Notes under the pieces: model-generated
Told to the model about the DNA's origin: nothing
What the model saw: only the letters and a program-made list of their open reading frames with translations
The model's database searches: none
Program-made: the position numbers and the translations under genes
Shown here: positions 26,673-34,368 of the stretch, one piece after another
Position numbering within the stretch: the first letter of the stretch is position 1
Layout of the letters: each line of letters starts with the position of its first letter
Origin: an uncultured Prochlorococcus sp.
GTDB taxonomy: Bacteria; Cyanobacteriota; Cyanobacteriia; PCC-6307; Cyanobiaceae
Reading direction: 5' to 3'
Assembly (NCBI GenBank): GCA_902625845.1
Contig: CACOCT010000007.1
Span: forward strand, 1-40,806
DNA length: 40,806 nt

Positions 26673-27321
26673 TAAAACATGTCCTTATATTAATTTTTCT
26701 TGGAATGGTACAAAATTAGAACTTTATGCTAGTCAAGCGTTATTTATTCCCTCATCAAGAGAATTGCTAATAAGTGATATACATATTGGGAAAGCAGAGT
26801 ATTTTCAATTGAATGGTATTCCTCTAACAAATAATGAAGACGAAAATAATATAAATCGAATTTATAAATTAATAAATCAATTCAAACCAAAAAAATTAGT
26901 CATTTTAGGTGATTTATTTCATAGTAAGTATTCCCTAAATAAAAATCTAATTTATAAAGTGGAAAGACTTTTTAAAATTTTTGAAAATAAAATTGAGTTA
27001 ATAGAAGGAAATCATGATAAAGGTTGTCAAATTAGTAATATTTCTTACTTAAAAGAAAAAAAATCATTAAATCTTCTGTTTACTCATGAACCAATTACTA
27101 AAAAAGACAATAATACATTAAATATTTGTGGACATTATCACCCAAAATTAATTTTAAGAAATAACCAAGATCAACTTTCATTTAAATGTTTTGCTTTTGA
27201 TTCAATTAACAATAATCTATATCTACCGTCCTTTGGCGATATGACTGGTGGTTTTTTGTGTAAAAAACATTTTAAGAAATGGGCATTAATTTCTGAAAAT
27301 AATATTGTTGAAATAAGTTAG
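26662..27321 (+). CDS. MPE/PdeM-type calcineurin-like phosphoesterase
   Basis: A 219-residue metallophosphoesterase. The binuclear-metal motifs are all visible: SDIHIG (38-43, Asp39 and His41), GDLFH (83-87), EGNHD (115-119), THEP (141-144) and GHYH (157-160). This family is called ligase-associated DNA damage response endonuclease PdeM, or MPE; the Pseudomonas homologue is a manganese-dependent DNA endonuclease working with Lhr-core. It is the last gene of the four-gene unit and overlaps the helicase end by 11 bases. A 180-base AT-rich gap follows. Confidence 0.92.
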   Translation: MKNNKTCPYINFSWNGTKLELYASQALFIPSSRELLISDIHIGKAEYFQLNGIPLTNNEDENNINRIYKLINQFKPKKLVILGDLFHSKYSLNKNLIYKVERLFKIFENKIELIEGNHDKGCQISNISYLKEKKSLNLLFTHEPITKKDNNTLNICGHYHPKLILRNNQDQLSFKCFAFDSINNNLYLPSFGDMTGGFLCKKHFKKWALISENNIVEIS

Positions 27322-27502
27322 ATTATTTTTAAATAAAGTTCGACAAATAATTAAATAATAGGTATTAAAAAATATAAAAGTTAAATCAAACATAAATTTA
27401 AAAAGATTTCTAAATTCATAAAGTAAATATAATTAGTACAAATATACCTATGTTCTCATAAAGGAATTTACGTTATAAAAAAAATAAACTATAAATATTG
27501 TT

Positions 27503-27802
27503 ATGAAAAAATTAATTTACCCGATTTTTTCCACATTATTTATGTTCCCATTGTTCGTTTACCCAAATGATTCATTTTCTGTAGAAATTGAAGCATTAAG
27601 ATTAATAATGAAAGAATATAAAAAAAACAATTTAGAGATAAGTAAGACAAAATTGATCAGTCCAAGTTATATGGCTTATAAACAGGATGAATGTAATGCG
27701 AAGGTCGAAGTAACTGAGAATAGTGGTTTACTAATTAAATCAATGCAATCATTTAATGTAAATATATGCAAAAAAGAAATTCAAAGGGACCTAGATAATT
27801 GA
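27503..27802 (+). CDS. small secreted hypothetical protein
   Basis: A 99-residue protein has a signal peptide (MKKLIYPIFSTLFMFPLFVY, cleavage probably near PNDSFS) and a mature part of about 75 residues with two Cys (QDECNAKVEV and NVNICKKEIQ), which could form one disulphide in the periplasm or lumen. No family is recognised. It is an isolated gene after the repair operon, with about 180 bases upstream that hold nothing recognisable. Confidence 0.65.
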   Translation: MKKLIYPIFSTLFMFPLFVYPNDSFSVEIEALRLIMKEYKKNNLEISKTKLISPSYMAYKQDECNAKVEVTENSGLLIKSMQSFNVNICKKEIQRDLDN

Positions 27803-28187
27803 CATTACTGTTACATTATTGACAAATAAATTGTTAATTTTGGCTTTCCATTAAGTAATTTCACTCAAAATCTATTAGTAGAACTTTACATAAACTTAAT
27901 TAATAATTAAATAAATTCTTTTATCTTTTTGATAAGTCTAGGCAAATTTATGATTTTAAAATTAAGTAAAAAATTAATAATTAAGATTAAATTTCATAAG
28001 AAATTTAAAATTACAAAATTTTAAAATTTTTTATATATATTTTTTTTAAATTATTTAATAATTTTTGCCTTTTGTTAGTGAGTCCAAAAAAAGAAAGAGT
28101 TTTTTATATTTTTTTCCACAAGTTTTTCCACATTTGTTTTAATTTGACTTATGTATTTTATTGAATATGAAAAAATAAAAATATTAA
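27803..28187. other. AT-rich intergenic stretch
   Basis: These 385 bases are extremely AT-rich, with long T and A runs around 28000-28070. I see no convincing ORF (the longest candidates are about 20 codons), no tRNA and no classical terminator. Two TTGACA motifs (27800-27805 and about 27819) start the stretch, but neither has a well-spaced -10. The only distinctive motif is a pair of TTTTCCACA boxes, listed separately. Confidence 0.5.
28111..28132 (+). promoter_or_regulatory. two tandem DnaA-box-like motifs
   Basis: TTTTTCCACA occurs at 28111-28120 and again at 28123-28132, 12 bases apart in the same orientation. TTTTCCACA is the form of DnaA box used in cyanobacterial origins. An AT-rich tract lies just upstream, but there is no dnaA or dnaN gene nearby, so a chromosomal origin is unlikely. 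A DnaA-titration or regulatory site, or chance, remains possible. Confidence 0.35.
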
Positions 28188-28340
28188 CTAATCTTTCTTC
28201 TTCTCTGCAACTTTTTGTTTCTCAGTATTTGACATAAGTGCTTCAATTTGAGCTAATACTTTTTGAAGCTCTTCAGTCTTGTTTAGTGATGATTCAGCAA
28301 CTTTTCTAAGTTTTTCTAACTGTTCCTGAGTTTTGTTCAT
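28188..28340 (-). CDS. small coiled-coil protein (50 aa)
   Basis: A 50-residue ORF on the minus strand reads MNKTQEQLEKLRKVAESSLN, then KTEELQKVLAQIEALMSNTE, and ends KQKVAEKKKD. The heptad pattern of Leu, Val and Ile predicts a two-helix coiled coil. Its base composition is less extreme than the surrounding DNA, which supports coding. Family unknown. Confidence 0.65.
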   Translation of the reverse strand: MNKTQEQLEKLRKVAESSLNKTEELQKVLAQIEALMSNTEKQKVAEKKKD

Positions 28341-28498
28341 ATTTAACTTATAGGATTGATCAATTAAAAATGATTTAATAAAGAAATTTTATTGATTACA
28401 ATAATATATTTACTCTTTTTTTTTAAAAGTCAAATAAAAATTTTTACATTATAAAAATTTATTTGTATAAGAGTATGTAAAAAATAATAAGCTTATTT

Positions 28499-28795
28499 TT
28501 AAGAGTAAAAAACAGGTAAACCAAATTTAGCAGTTGTTATTAAAGCACCTGCAAAAATGACGAATGGTAAATAAGGAAAGTTATTCAAAGGAAAAAATTT
28601 ATTTTTTACACTATATAGGTATTTATACTGCCTGTCTAGTTGTAGGGTACATTTTTTACAATATTATTGTATTCCGAAAAATATTACAATAAAAAGAATG
28701 AGAGAAGTTAAAAAACCAAAACTAATTAGAGGGCCAATAATACCTGTATTAATAAATTTAAAAAAATTAAACTTTATATTTTTGGATTTCTCCAT
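28499..28795 (-). pseudogene. two-helix membrane ORF split by one in-frame stop
   Basis: From an ATG at 28795 a frame encodes 43 residues (MEKSKNIKFNFFKFINTGII, then a membrane helix ending VIFFGIQ) before TAA at 28664-28666. The same frame then stays open for another 54 codons to a second TAA at 28499-28501. That part encodes a Cys-containing basic segment (YCKKCTLQLDRQYKYLYSVK) and a second hydrophobic helix (PYLPFVIFAGALITTAKFGL). No Met lies between the halves. Without the stop it would be a 98-residue two-helix protein. Either the first 43 residues are the real gene or a longer gene was recently interrupted. Confidence 0.4.
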
Positions 28796-28906
28796 TTATT
28801 AATATGATTTTCCTTAGCCTAAATTAATGAATCATACAAAGCAAGCAAAATTGATCTAATTAAATGTAGTTTTTACCCCAATGTCTTATAAATTTTTTAC
28901 ATGCAC

Positions 28907-29716
28907 TCATCCAAATTTACCTGATATGTATTCCTGAGTGGTCTTTTGCTTTGGAGAATTAAATATTTTCTTTGTTGAGTTAAATTCTGCAAGATAACCT
29001 ACTTTCCCACCATCACCATCTTCATATTCAATAGCATTGAAAAATGCAGTCATATCACTAACTCTTAGCGCCTGTTGCATATTATGCGTGACGATTATTA
29101 TCGTGTACTTCTTCTTTAGTTCGTGCATTGTTTCTTCTATTTTTAAAGTTGAAATAGGATCTAATGCTGAGCATGGCTCGTCCATAAGTATTATTTCAGG
29201 TTCAATTGAGATGGTGCGAGCAATACATAATCTTTGTTGTTGTCCACCAGATAAAGAATAACCACTATCATTTAATTTATCCTTACATTCGTCCCATAAA
29301 GCAGCTTTTCTTAGTGAACTTTCAACTAATTCATCCATATCACCAGCAAAGCCATTAATTCTTGCTCCAAATGCAATATTTTCGTAGATAGATTTAGGAA
29401 AAGGATTAGGTTGTTGAAAGACCATCCCAATTCTTCTTCTCACTTCAACTGGATCTACTCTTTTGTCATAAATATTAGTTCCATCAAAAATAACTGTACC
29501 TTTCAAAGAACAATTGGGAATTAAATCATTCATTCTATTTAAAGATCTTAATACGGTAGATTTACCGCAACCAGAAGGTCCTATAAGAGAAGTTATATTT
29601 CCTTTTTTGAAGTTACAAAAAACATTTCTTACAGCTTGAAAAGTTCCATAGCTAATAGAGACATTATCAAGAGATAAAATAATATTCTTTAGAGTTTTTT
29701 TGTTTGTTTTAATCAT
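28907..29716 (-). CDS. pstB: phosphate ABC transporter ATP-binding protein
   Basis: PstB powers high-affinity phosphate uptake. The 269-residue protein has Walker [10 protein letters not shown] (about residues 42-50), the PstB-specific [10 protein letters not shown] segment, Q-loop FQQPNPFP, signature LSGGQQQR, Walker [17 protein letters not shown] and the switch VTHNMQQA. The C-terminal [18 protein letters not shown] is the standard PstB ending. It abuts pstA directly, at the end of the minus-strand pstC-pstA-pstB operon. Confidence 0.97.
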   Translation of the reverse strand: MIKTNKKTLKNIILSLDNVSISYGTFQAVRNVFCNFKKGNITSLIGPSGCGKSTVLRSLNRMNDLIPNCSLKGTVIFDGTNIYDKRVDPVEVRRRIGMVFQQPNPFPKSIYENIAFGARINGFAGDMDELVESSLRKAALWDECKDKLNDSGYSLSGGQQQRLCIARTISIEPEIILMDEPCSALDPISTLKIEETMHELKKKYTIIIVTHNMQQALRVSDMTAFFNAIEYEDGDGGKVGYLAEFNSTKKIFNSPKQKTTQEYISGKFG

Positions 29717-30610
29717 TTATACCCTCTTTGTTTTCTCAGTAAAAGCAGCCAATATCCTTGAAAATATATTTACTGATAATATCGACAAAACAAGAATAAA
29801 GGAAGCTGCCCAGGCTAGTTTATTCTGGGCATCATATGGTTCTAGAGCAAAGTTATATATCAATACTGCTAAAGAACCCATCTCGTAAAATAAATCTCCA
29901 AAACCTGTTATGTAGTAATAAGAAAATAAAGCGGTAAAAATCAAAGGTGCCGTCTCGCCCGCTGCTCTTGCAATACCAAGAACAATTCCTGTAGCAATAG
30001 ATCTAAATGCAGAAGGTAAAGTTACTTTTAATATCGTTGTATACATACTTGCTCCAACACCAAGAGAGGCGTATCTTAATTCATTCGGAACTAACTTTAA
30101 ACCTTCGTCAGTTGTTTTTATTACTGTAGGTAGCATCAATATTGAAAGCGCCATTCCTCCCGCAAAACCACTATACATACTTCCAAATAAAATTTTAGTT
30201 GAAACTATTAGGGCATAAATAAATACACCTGCAATTATTGAAGGAACTCCAGCTAAAACATTAACTCCAAATCTAATAAATCTTGAGAAAGGTCCCCCTT
30301 TTGAATATTCAGCTAGATATATACCACCACCAACTCCTACAGGTATTGCAATAATTGAGGCAATAGTAGTAATAATTAATGTCCCGATTAATGCCGGATT
30401 AATACCTCCAGCATCTAAATCATCTCCAGGAGGATTTGGTTCTAACGTAAAAAGTTCTAGTGTAATTTGAGATCCGCCTTTAATAAGAATATAAGTTACA
30501 AGAAAAATCAAGGGAAGTATCGCAATCAATGCACAAATTACTGATAAAGAAGTAAAAAATTTATCTCCTACATTTCTTGATAATCTTTTCTGGTAATAAA
30601 GTGAATTCAT
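29717..30610 (-). CDS. pstA: phosphate ABC transporter permease
   Basis: PstA, 297 residues, forms with PstC the channel of the phosphate importer. It has six predicted membrane helices, the first at about residues 22-44. The loop LEPNPPGDDLDAGGINPALI and the binding-protein-dependent permease EAA-type motif (LRYASLGVGASMYTTILKVT, then LPSA) are recognisable. The segment ARAAGETAPLIFTALF is a PstA hallmark. It starts 6 bases after pstC and ends against pstB. Confidence 0.96.
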   Translation of the reverse strand: MNSLYYQKRLSRNVGDKFFTSLSVICALIAILPLIFLVTYILIKGGSQITLELFTLEPNPPGDDLDAGGINPALIGTLIITTIASIIAIPVGVGGGIYLAEYSKGGPFSRFIRFGVNVLAGVPSIIAGVFIYALIVSTKILFGSMYSGFAGGMALSILMLPTVIKTTDEGLKLVPNELRYASLGVGASMYTTILKVTLPSAFRSIATGIVLGIARAAGETAPLIFTALFSYYYITGFGDLFYEMGSLAVLIYNFALEPYDAQNKLAWAASFILVLSILSVNIFSRILAAFTEKTKRV

Positions 30611-30616
30611 AATTAT

Positions 30617-31564
30617 CTAATATTTGAGACTAAATTTCTTAACTAGCCACTGTGCAAAGATATTAACCACTAATGATAAAATCATTAGTACAAAAGCTGC
30701 ATAAAAGAGTGATGAGACCTGACTTCCATCAGCTTCACCAAACTGGTTTGCAAGCATTGAGGAGATGGTATATCCAGGGGATAATAGAGACAAACTAAAT
30801 GCATTGGAATTACCAATAATCATTGTGACAGCCATGGTTTCACCCATTGCCCTACCTAAAGCTAATAAAACACCCGCCATAATTCCTGATAATGCTGCAG
30901 GCAAGATTACTGAAAATATAGTTTTCCATCTACTTGCTCCAATTCCATAGGCTGCATTTCTGAGCTTTTTAGGTACTTGATTAAGAGAATCTCTGGCGAT
31001 AGAGGTAACTATAGGCAAAAGCATTACAACTAAAATCAATATGGCTAAAAAGGAATTCCTGCCTGTGGGTTCTGTGCTGAATAAAGGTATCCATCCAAAG
31101 AAATTATGTAATAAGATAAAAAATTCTCTGAGAAAAGGTTCCATAACAAATATTGCCCAGAGACCTAATACAACTGATGGTATAGCTGCAAGTAATTCAA
31201 CAAAAGAACCTATTATTTCTCTAAAAACATTAGGTACAAAGTCCTCGGTAATAAATATTGCAGTTCCAACCCCCAAAGGAATAGTTATTAATAACGAAAG
31301 AAATGAAGTTACTAATGTCCCATATATTGCGCTAAAAGCTCCGTATTCATCTTTTACTGGATTCCATTCAGAGGTGACTAAAAATTTTAATCCATACCTT
31401 GAAAAGGATTCAAATGACTGAAAAAAGACTACTAAAATAATTCCTAAAAGTATTATTGCTACGAAACTAGACAAAACTAGAGCAGTATTCTTGAAGATAA
31501 TATCTATATTTTTTTCGATACCGAATCTTTTACGATTCTTGAAAAGAGCTAATTTCTCTTCCAT
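30617..31564 (-). CDS. pstC: phosphate ABC transporter permease
   Basis: PstC, 315 residues, is the second phosphate permease subunit. It has an N-terminal cytoplasmic segment and six membrane helices. Recognisable parts are the loop TSEWNPVKDEYGAFSAIYGT, PLGVGTAIFITE, the EAA motif LRNAAYGIGASRWKTIFSVI (then LPAA) and GRAMGETMAVTMIIGNS, all typical of PstC. It is the first gene of the pstCAB unit and follows arsR by 80 bases on the same strand. No clear Pho box is visible in that gap. Confidence 0.96.
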   Translation of the reverse strand: MEEKLALFKNRKRFGIEKNIDIIFKNTALVLSSFVAIILLGIILVVFFQSFESFSRYGLKFLVTSEWNPVKDEYGAFSAIYGTLVTSFLSLLITIPLGVGTAIFITEDFVPNVFREIIGSFVELLAAIPSVVLGLWAIFVMEPFLREFFILLHNFFGWIPLFSTEPTGRNSFLAILILVVMLLPIVTSIARDSLNQVPKKLRNAAYGIGASRWKTIFSVILPAALSGIMAGVLLALGRAMGETMAVTMIIGNSNAFSLSLLSPGYTISSMLANQFGEADGSQVSSLFYAAFVLMILSLVVNIFAQWLVKKFSLKY

Positions 31565-31644
31565 TAAAAAAAGAATATCTCTATAAATCTACTACTAAAT
31601 GAGCAAAAAGAGTTTCAAAAAAATCAAAACATTTTAATATTTGA

Positions 31645-31968
31645 TTATTCACAAGTTCTCTTATTCAATGATGACTCAATTAAATTGCTCATCCAACTTT
31701 TAATATCTGATAAAACTTCTAAATCTAGTTTGTAGTAGACCCATCTACCTTCTTGCCTATCAGTAATAAGTCCTGAATCTTTAAGTATCTTTATGTGATA
31801 GGAGATTTTTGACTGTGACAACCCTGTGACTTTGACTATGTCGCAAACACATATCTCACCACCCATCATTAATTCAAGAATATTTATTCTAGTTGGATCA
31901 GAGAGAGACTCCATTATTCCAATAAACTGTTTACTATTTATTTTTTTAAGTTGCTCTAACAAGACCAA
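31645..31968 (-). CDS. arsR: ArsR-family metalloregulator
   Basis: A 107-residue winged-helix repressor. It has SDPTRINILELMMGGEICVC (helix alpha3 with the Cys-Val-Cys arsenic-binding motif), followed by the recognition helix VTGLSQSKISYHIKILKDSG and the wing RQEGRWVYYKL. ArsR proteins leave their operators when arsenite binds the cysteines. The start is a TTG at 31968. It diverges from the GAPDH-arsJ pair across 109 bases holding two palindromes likely to be its operators, so autoregulation is probable. The matching palindromes upstream of pstS suggest a second target. It lies directly upstream of pstCAB. Confidence 0.92.
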   Translation of the reverse strand: MVLLEQLKKINSKQFIGIMESLSDPTRINILELMMGGEICVCDIVKVTGLSQSKISYHIKILKDSGLITDRQEGRWVYYKLDLEVLSDIKSWMSNLIESSLNKRTCE

Positions 31969-32013
31969 AAGATAGTGAACTATTTAATAGTAACTTAAAA
32001 AATTTAATTACAC

Positions 32014-32056
32014 ACATCAAAAATTATTGATGTATCAATTATTTTTGATATATAAT
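32014..32056 (+). promoter_or_regulatory. GAPDH/arsJ promoter with two ArsR-type operators
   Basis: Palindrome 1 is ACATCAA-N6-TTGATGT (32014-32033) and palindrome 2 is TATCAA-N6-TTGATA (32033-32050), with centres 18 bases apart. The right arm of palindrome 1 provides a -35 (TTGATG, 32027-32032). After 18 bases comes a perfect -10, TATAAT (32051-32056). Palindrome 2 fills the spacer. Binding of a dimeric repressor to either would block RNA polymerase. The gene starts at 32078. The architecture is seen; ArsR as the binder is inferred from the adjacent divergent arsR. Confidence 0.75.
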
Positions 32057-32077
32057 AAATTTTGATTCGATGTTTTT

Positions 32078-33106
32078 ATGAAAATTGGAATTAACGGATT
32101 TGGAAGAATTGGTAGGTTAGTTTTAAGAATTTTATGGGAAAGAAAAGATATAGAAATAACTCATATAAATGAGATTAAAGGGGATTCTTTTATTGCATCT
32201 CATTTACTAGGATTTGATTCTGTTCATGGTAAATGGAATAAAAATATAACTTCGAATGACAATGAAATAATAATTGAAGGTAAAAAAATTTCCTTTACAT
32301 CAAAAAAGAACTATCTTGATGTTCCATGGAAAAAATCTTCGGTTGATCTTATTTTGGAATGTACAGGGAGAAACAAAGCTCCCGAAGAATTAAATCCATA
32401 CTTTGATTCTCTTGGAATAAAAAAAGTTATAGTTGCTTGTCCAATAAAAGGAATTGTGGGAGGGGAACAAGCACTTAATATTGTTTATGGAATTAATCAT
32501 ACCCTTTATAAACCTAAAAAACATAAATTAATTACAGCAGCATCCTGTACTACAAATTGCTTGGCTCCCATCGTAAAAGTTGTTAATGAAAATTTCTCAA
32601 TTAAACATGGGGCTATAACAACTATTCATGACGTTACTAATACACAAGCTCCAGTAGATTTTTACAAAAGTGACTTGAGAAGAGCAAGAGGATGTATGCA
32701 AAGCTTAATACCTACTACAACTGGATCAGCTAAAGCGATTGCTGAAATTTTCCCAGAATTAGATGGAAAACTAAATGGTCATGCAGTTAGGGTTCCACTT
32801 CTAAACGCCTCATTAACCGATGTAGTTTTTGAATTAAATATGGAAGTCAATGAAGAGCAAGTAAATAATGAATTTAAAAAAGCATCTGAAACATACTTAA
32901 AAGGTATTCTTGGATACGAGGAGAGACCCTTAGTATCTGCTGATTACGTAAATGACACTAGAAGTTCAATAATTGATGGACTTTCAACTATGGTTATAAA
33001 TTCAAATTTATTAAAAGTTTATGCTTGGTATGATAATGAGTGGGGTTATAGTTGCAGGCTTGCAGATCTTGCTTCTTATGTAATTGAGAAAGAAAATAAA
33101 TTTTAG
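32078..33106 (+). CDS. gap1: glyceraldehyde-3-phosphate dehydrogenase, arsenate-detoxification type
   Basis: A 342-residue GAPDH. It has the Rossmann motif GFGRIGR (7-13), catalytic Cys157 in SCTTNC with His in TIHDVTNTQ, the phosphate-site TTTGSAKA and the C-terminal WYDNEWGYSCRL. The next gene is ArsJ. In such pairs GAPDH uses arsenate in place of phosphate to form the unstable 1-arseno-3-phosphoglycerate, which ArsJ exports. Its own ArsR-type promoter and the pst neighbours support this role rather than a housekeeping one. The gene symbol follows common usage in Prochlorococcus. Confidence 0.93.
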   Translation: MKIGINGFGRIGRLVLRILWERKDIEITHINEIKGDSFIASHLLGFDSVHGKWNKNITSNDNEIIIEGKKISFTSKKNYLDVPWKKSSVDLILECTGRNKAPEELNPYFDSLGIKKVIVACPIKGIVGGEQALNIVYGINHTLYKPKKHKLITAASCTTNCLAPIVKVVNENFSIKHGAITTIHDVTNTQAPVDFYKSDLRRARGCMQSLIPTTTGSAKAIAEIFPELDGKLNGHAVRVPLLNASLTDVVFELNMEVNEEQVNNEFKKASETYLKGILGYEERPLVSADYVNDTRSSIIDGLSTMVINSNLLKVYAWYDNEWGYSCRLADLASYVIEKENKF

Positions 33107-33111
33107 TTTTT

Positions 33112-34368
33112 ATGAAGTTATCTAGCCTTCAACAATATAGTGTCGTTACCGCAAATTATTGGGCATTTACTCTTACTGACGGTGGATTGAGAATACTAGT
33201 TGTTGGTCATTTTCATGAACTTGGTTATTCAACTCTACAAATTGCATTACTTTTTCTTTTCTATGAATTTTTTGGTATAATGACGAACCTTTATGGAGGA
33301 TGGGTAGGAGCGAGATATGGTTTAAGGCTTACTTTATGGATAGGGACAATTCTGCAAATTATTGCTCTTTTTATGCTGATTCCAGTCAAAGATAATTGGC
33401 CAGTAATCTTTAGTGTCTCATACGTTATGTTTGCTCAAGCACTGAGTGGTGTAGCAAAAGATCTCAATAAAATGAGTGCAAAAAGTGCTGTAAAATCAAT
33501 AGTTCCAATTTCAGAAGAAAATAATCAAAATATTCAAAAAAAATTATTTAAGTGGGTTTCAATTTTAACAGGATCTAAAAATTTACTTAAGGGTATTGGT
33601 TTTTTCCTAGGGGGTCTCTTGTATAAGCTATTTGGCTTTAATAATGCTGTTGGAATTATGGGTTTAGGCCTATGTCTCGCATTCTTTTTAACTTTGTGTC
33701 TTCCTAAAGATTCAGGAAAAATGAAAAGGAAGCCTTTATTTAAAGACCTTTATTCCAAGTCTAAAGGTATAAATATTCTCTCAAGTGCAAGATTTTTCTT
33801 GTTTGGAGCAAGAGATATCTGGTTTGTAGTAGCTCTTCCAGTCTTTTTAGATATTTCTTTTGGATGGGATTACTTAAAAATAGGTCTTTTCTTGGGTGGA
33901 TGGATAATAATCTATGGATTCTTTCAAGTATTAGCTCCATTACTTAGAAAATTATGGAAGAAAAAAAATAGCCCAACAAAAACAACCATTCAATTTTGGG
34001 GACTTATTTTGACAGTTATTCCATTATTTATTGCTGTAGCTTTAAACGATGATAAATCATTAGGGCCTGTAATTATTATTGGATTAATAATATTTGGCTT
34101 TATTTTTGCAATGAATTCATCTACTCATTCATACTTGATTTTGGCTTATTCAGATAATGAGAAAGTAAGTTTAAATGTTGGTTATTACTATATGGCTAAT
34201 GCAGCGGGAAGATTATTTGGGACCCTTCTATCTGGCTTATTATTTATGCTCGGTAAAAATGCCACTATAGGTATGCAGTATTGTTTATGTACTTCGTCTA
34301 TTTTGATTTTTATTGCTTGGATTACTAGTTCTAAATTACCTTCCTATTCTTCCAACAGCCTCAATTGA
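33112..34368 (+). CDS. arsJ: ArsJ-type organoarsenical efflux transporter (MFS)
   Basis: A 418-residue major facilitator protein with about 11-12 membrane helices. The N-terminus (VVTANYWAFTLTDGGLRILV, then VGHFHELGYSTLQIALLFLF) and LYGGWVGARYGLRLTLW are characteristic of ArsJ. It is the exporter of 1-arseno-3-phosphoglycerate formed by the GAPDH encoded 5 bases upstream. The conserved GAPDH-ArsJ pairing and ArsR-like control make the assignment strong. The last 33 bases overlap the 3' end of the convergent pstS gene. Confidence 0.92.
   Translation: MKLSSLQQYSVVTANYWAFTLTDGGLRILVVGHFHELGYSTLQIALLFLFYEFFGIMTNLYGGWVGARYGLRLTLWIGTILQIIALFMLIPVKDNWPVIFSVSYVMFAQALSGVAKDLNKMSAKSAVKSIVPISEENNQNIQKKLFKWVSILTGSKNLLKGIGFFLGGLLYKLFGFNNAVGIMGLGLCLAFFLTLCLPKDSGKMKRKPLFKDLYSKSKGINILSSARFFLFGARDIWFVVALPVFLDISFGWDYLKIGLFLGGWIIIYGFFQVLAPLLRKLWKKKNSPTKTTIQFWGLILTVIPLFIAVALNDDKSLGPVIIIGLIIFGFIFAMNSSTHSYLILAYSDNEKVSLNVGYYYMANAAGRLFGTLLSGLLFMLGKNATIGMQYCLCTSSILIFIAWITSSKLPSYSSNSLN

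Noticed and set aside
27800-27830. Two TTGACA motifs after 27800 as a promoter
   Set aside because: Neither has a good -10 at 16-19 bases and there is no gene on the plus strand downstream.
28080-28150. Short minus-strand reading V-E-K-L-V-E-K-N-I-K-N-S-F-F-F-W-T-H over the TTTTCCACA pair
   Set aside because: About 18 codons from a GTG with no ribosome binding site; better explained as the translation of two repeated motifs and T runs.
28483-28498. AATAAGCTTATT palindrome as a terminator
   Set aside because: A continuous 12-base palindrome leaves almost no stable stem once a loop is allowed and is nearly all A/T.
31041-31421. 126-codon plus-strand ORF inside pstC
   Set aside because: It lies antisense to conserved pstC codons, with no family resemblance.
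31622-31646. AATCAAA-N11-TTTGATT inverted repeat between arsR and pstC as a third ArsR operator
   Set aside because: The arm spacing is 11 rather than 6 bases, there is only one copy, and it overlaps the arsR stop codon; a chance symmetry in AT-rich DNA is more likely.
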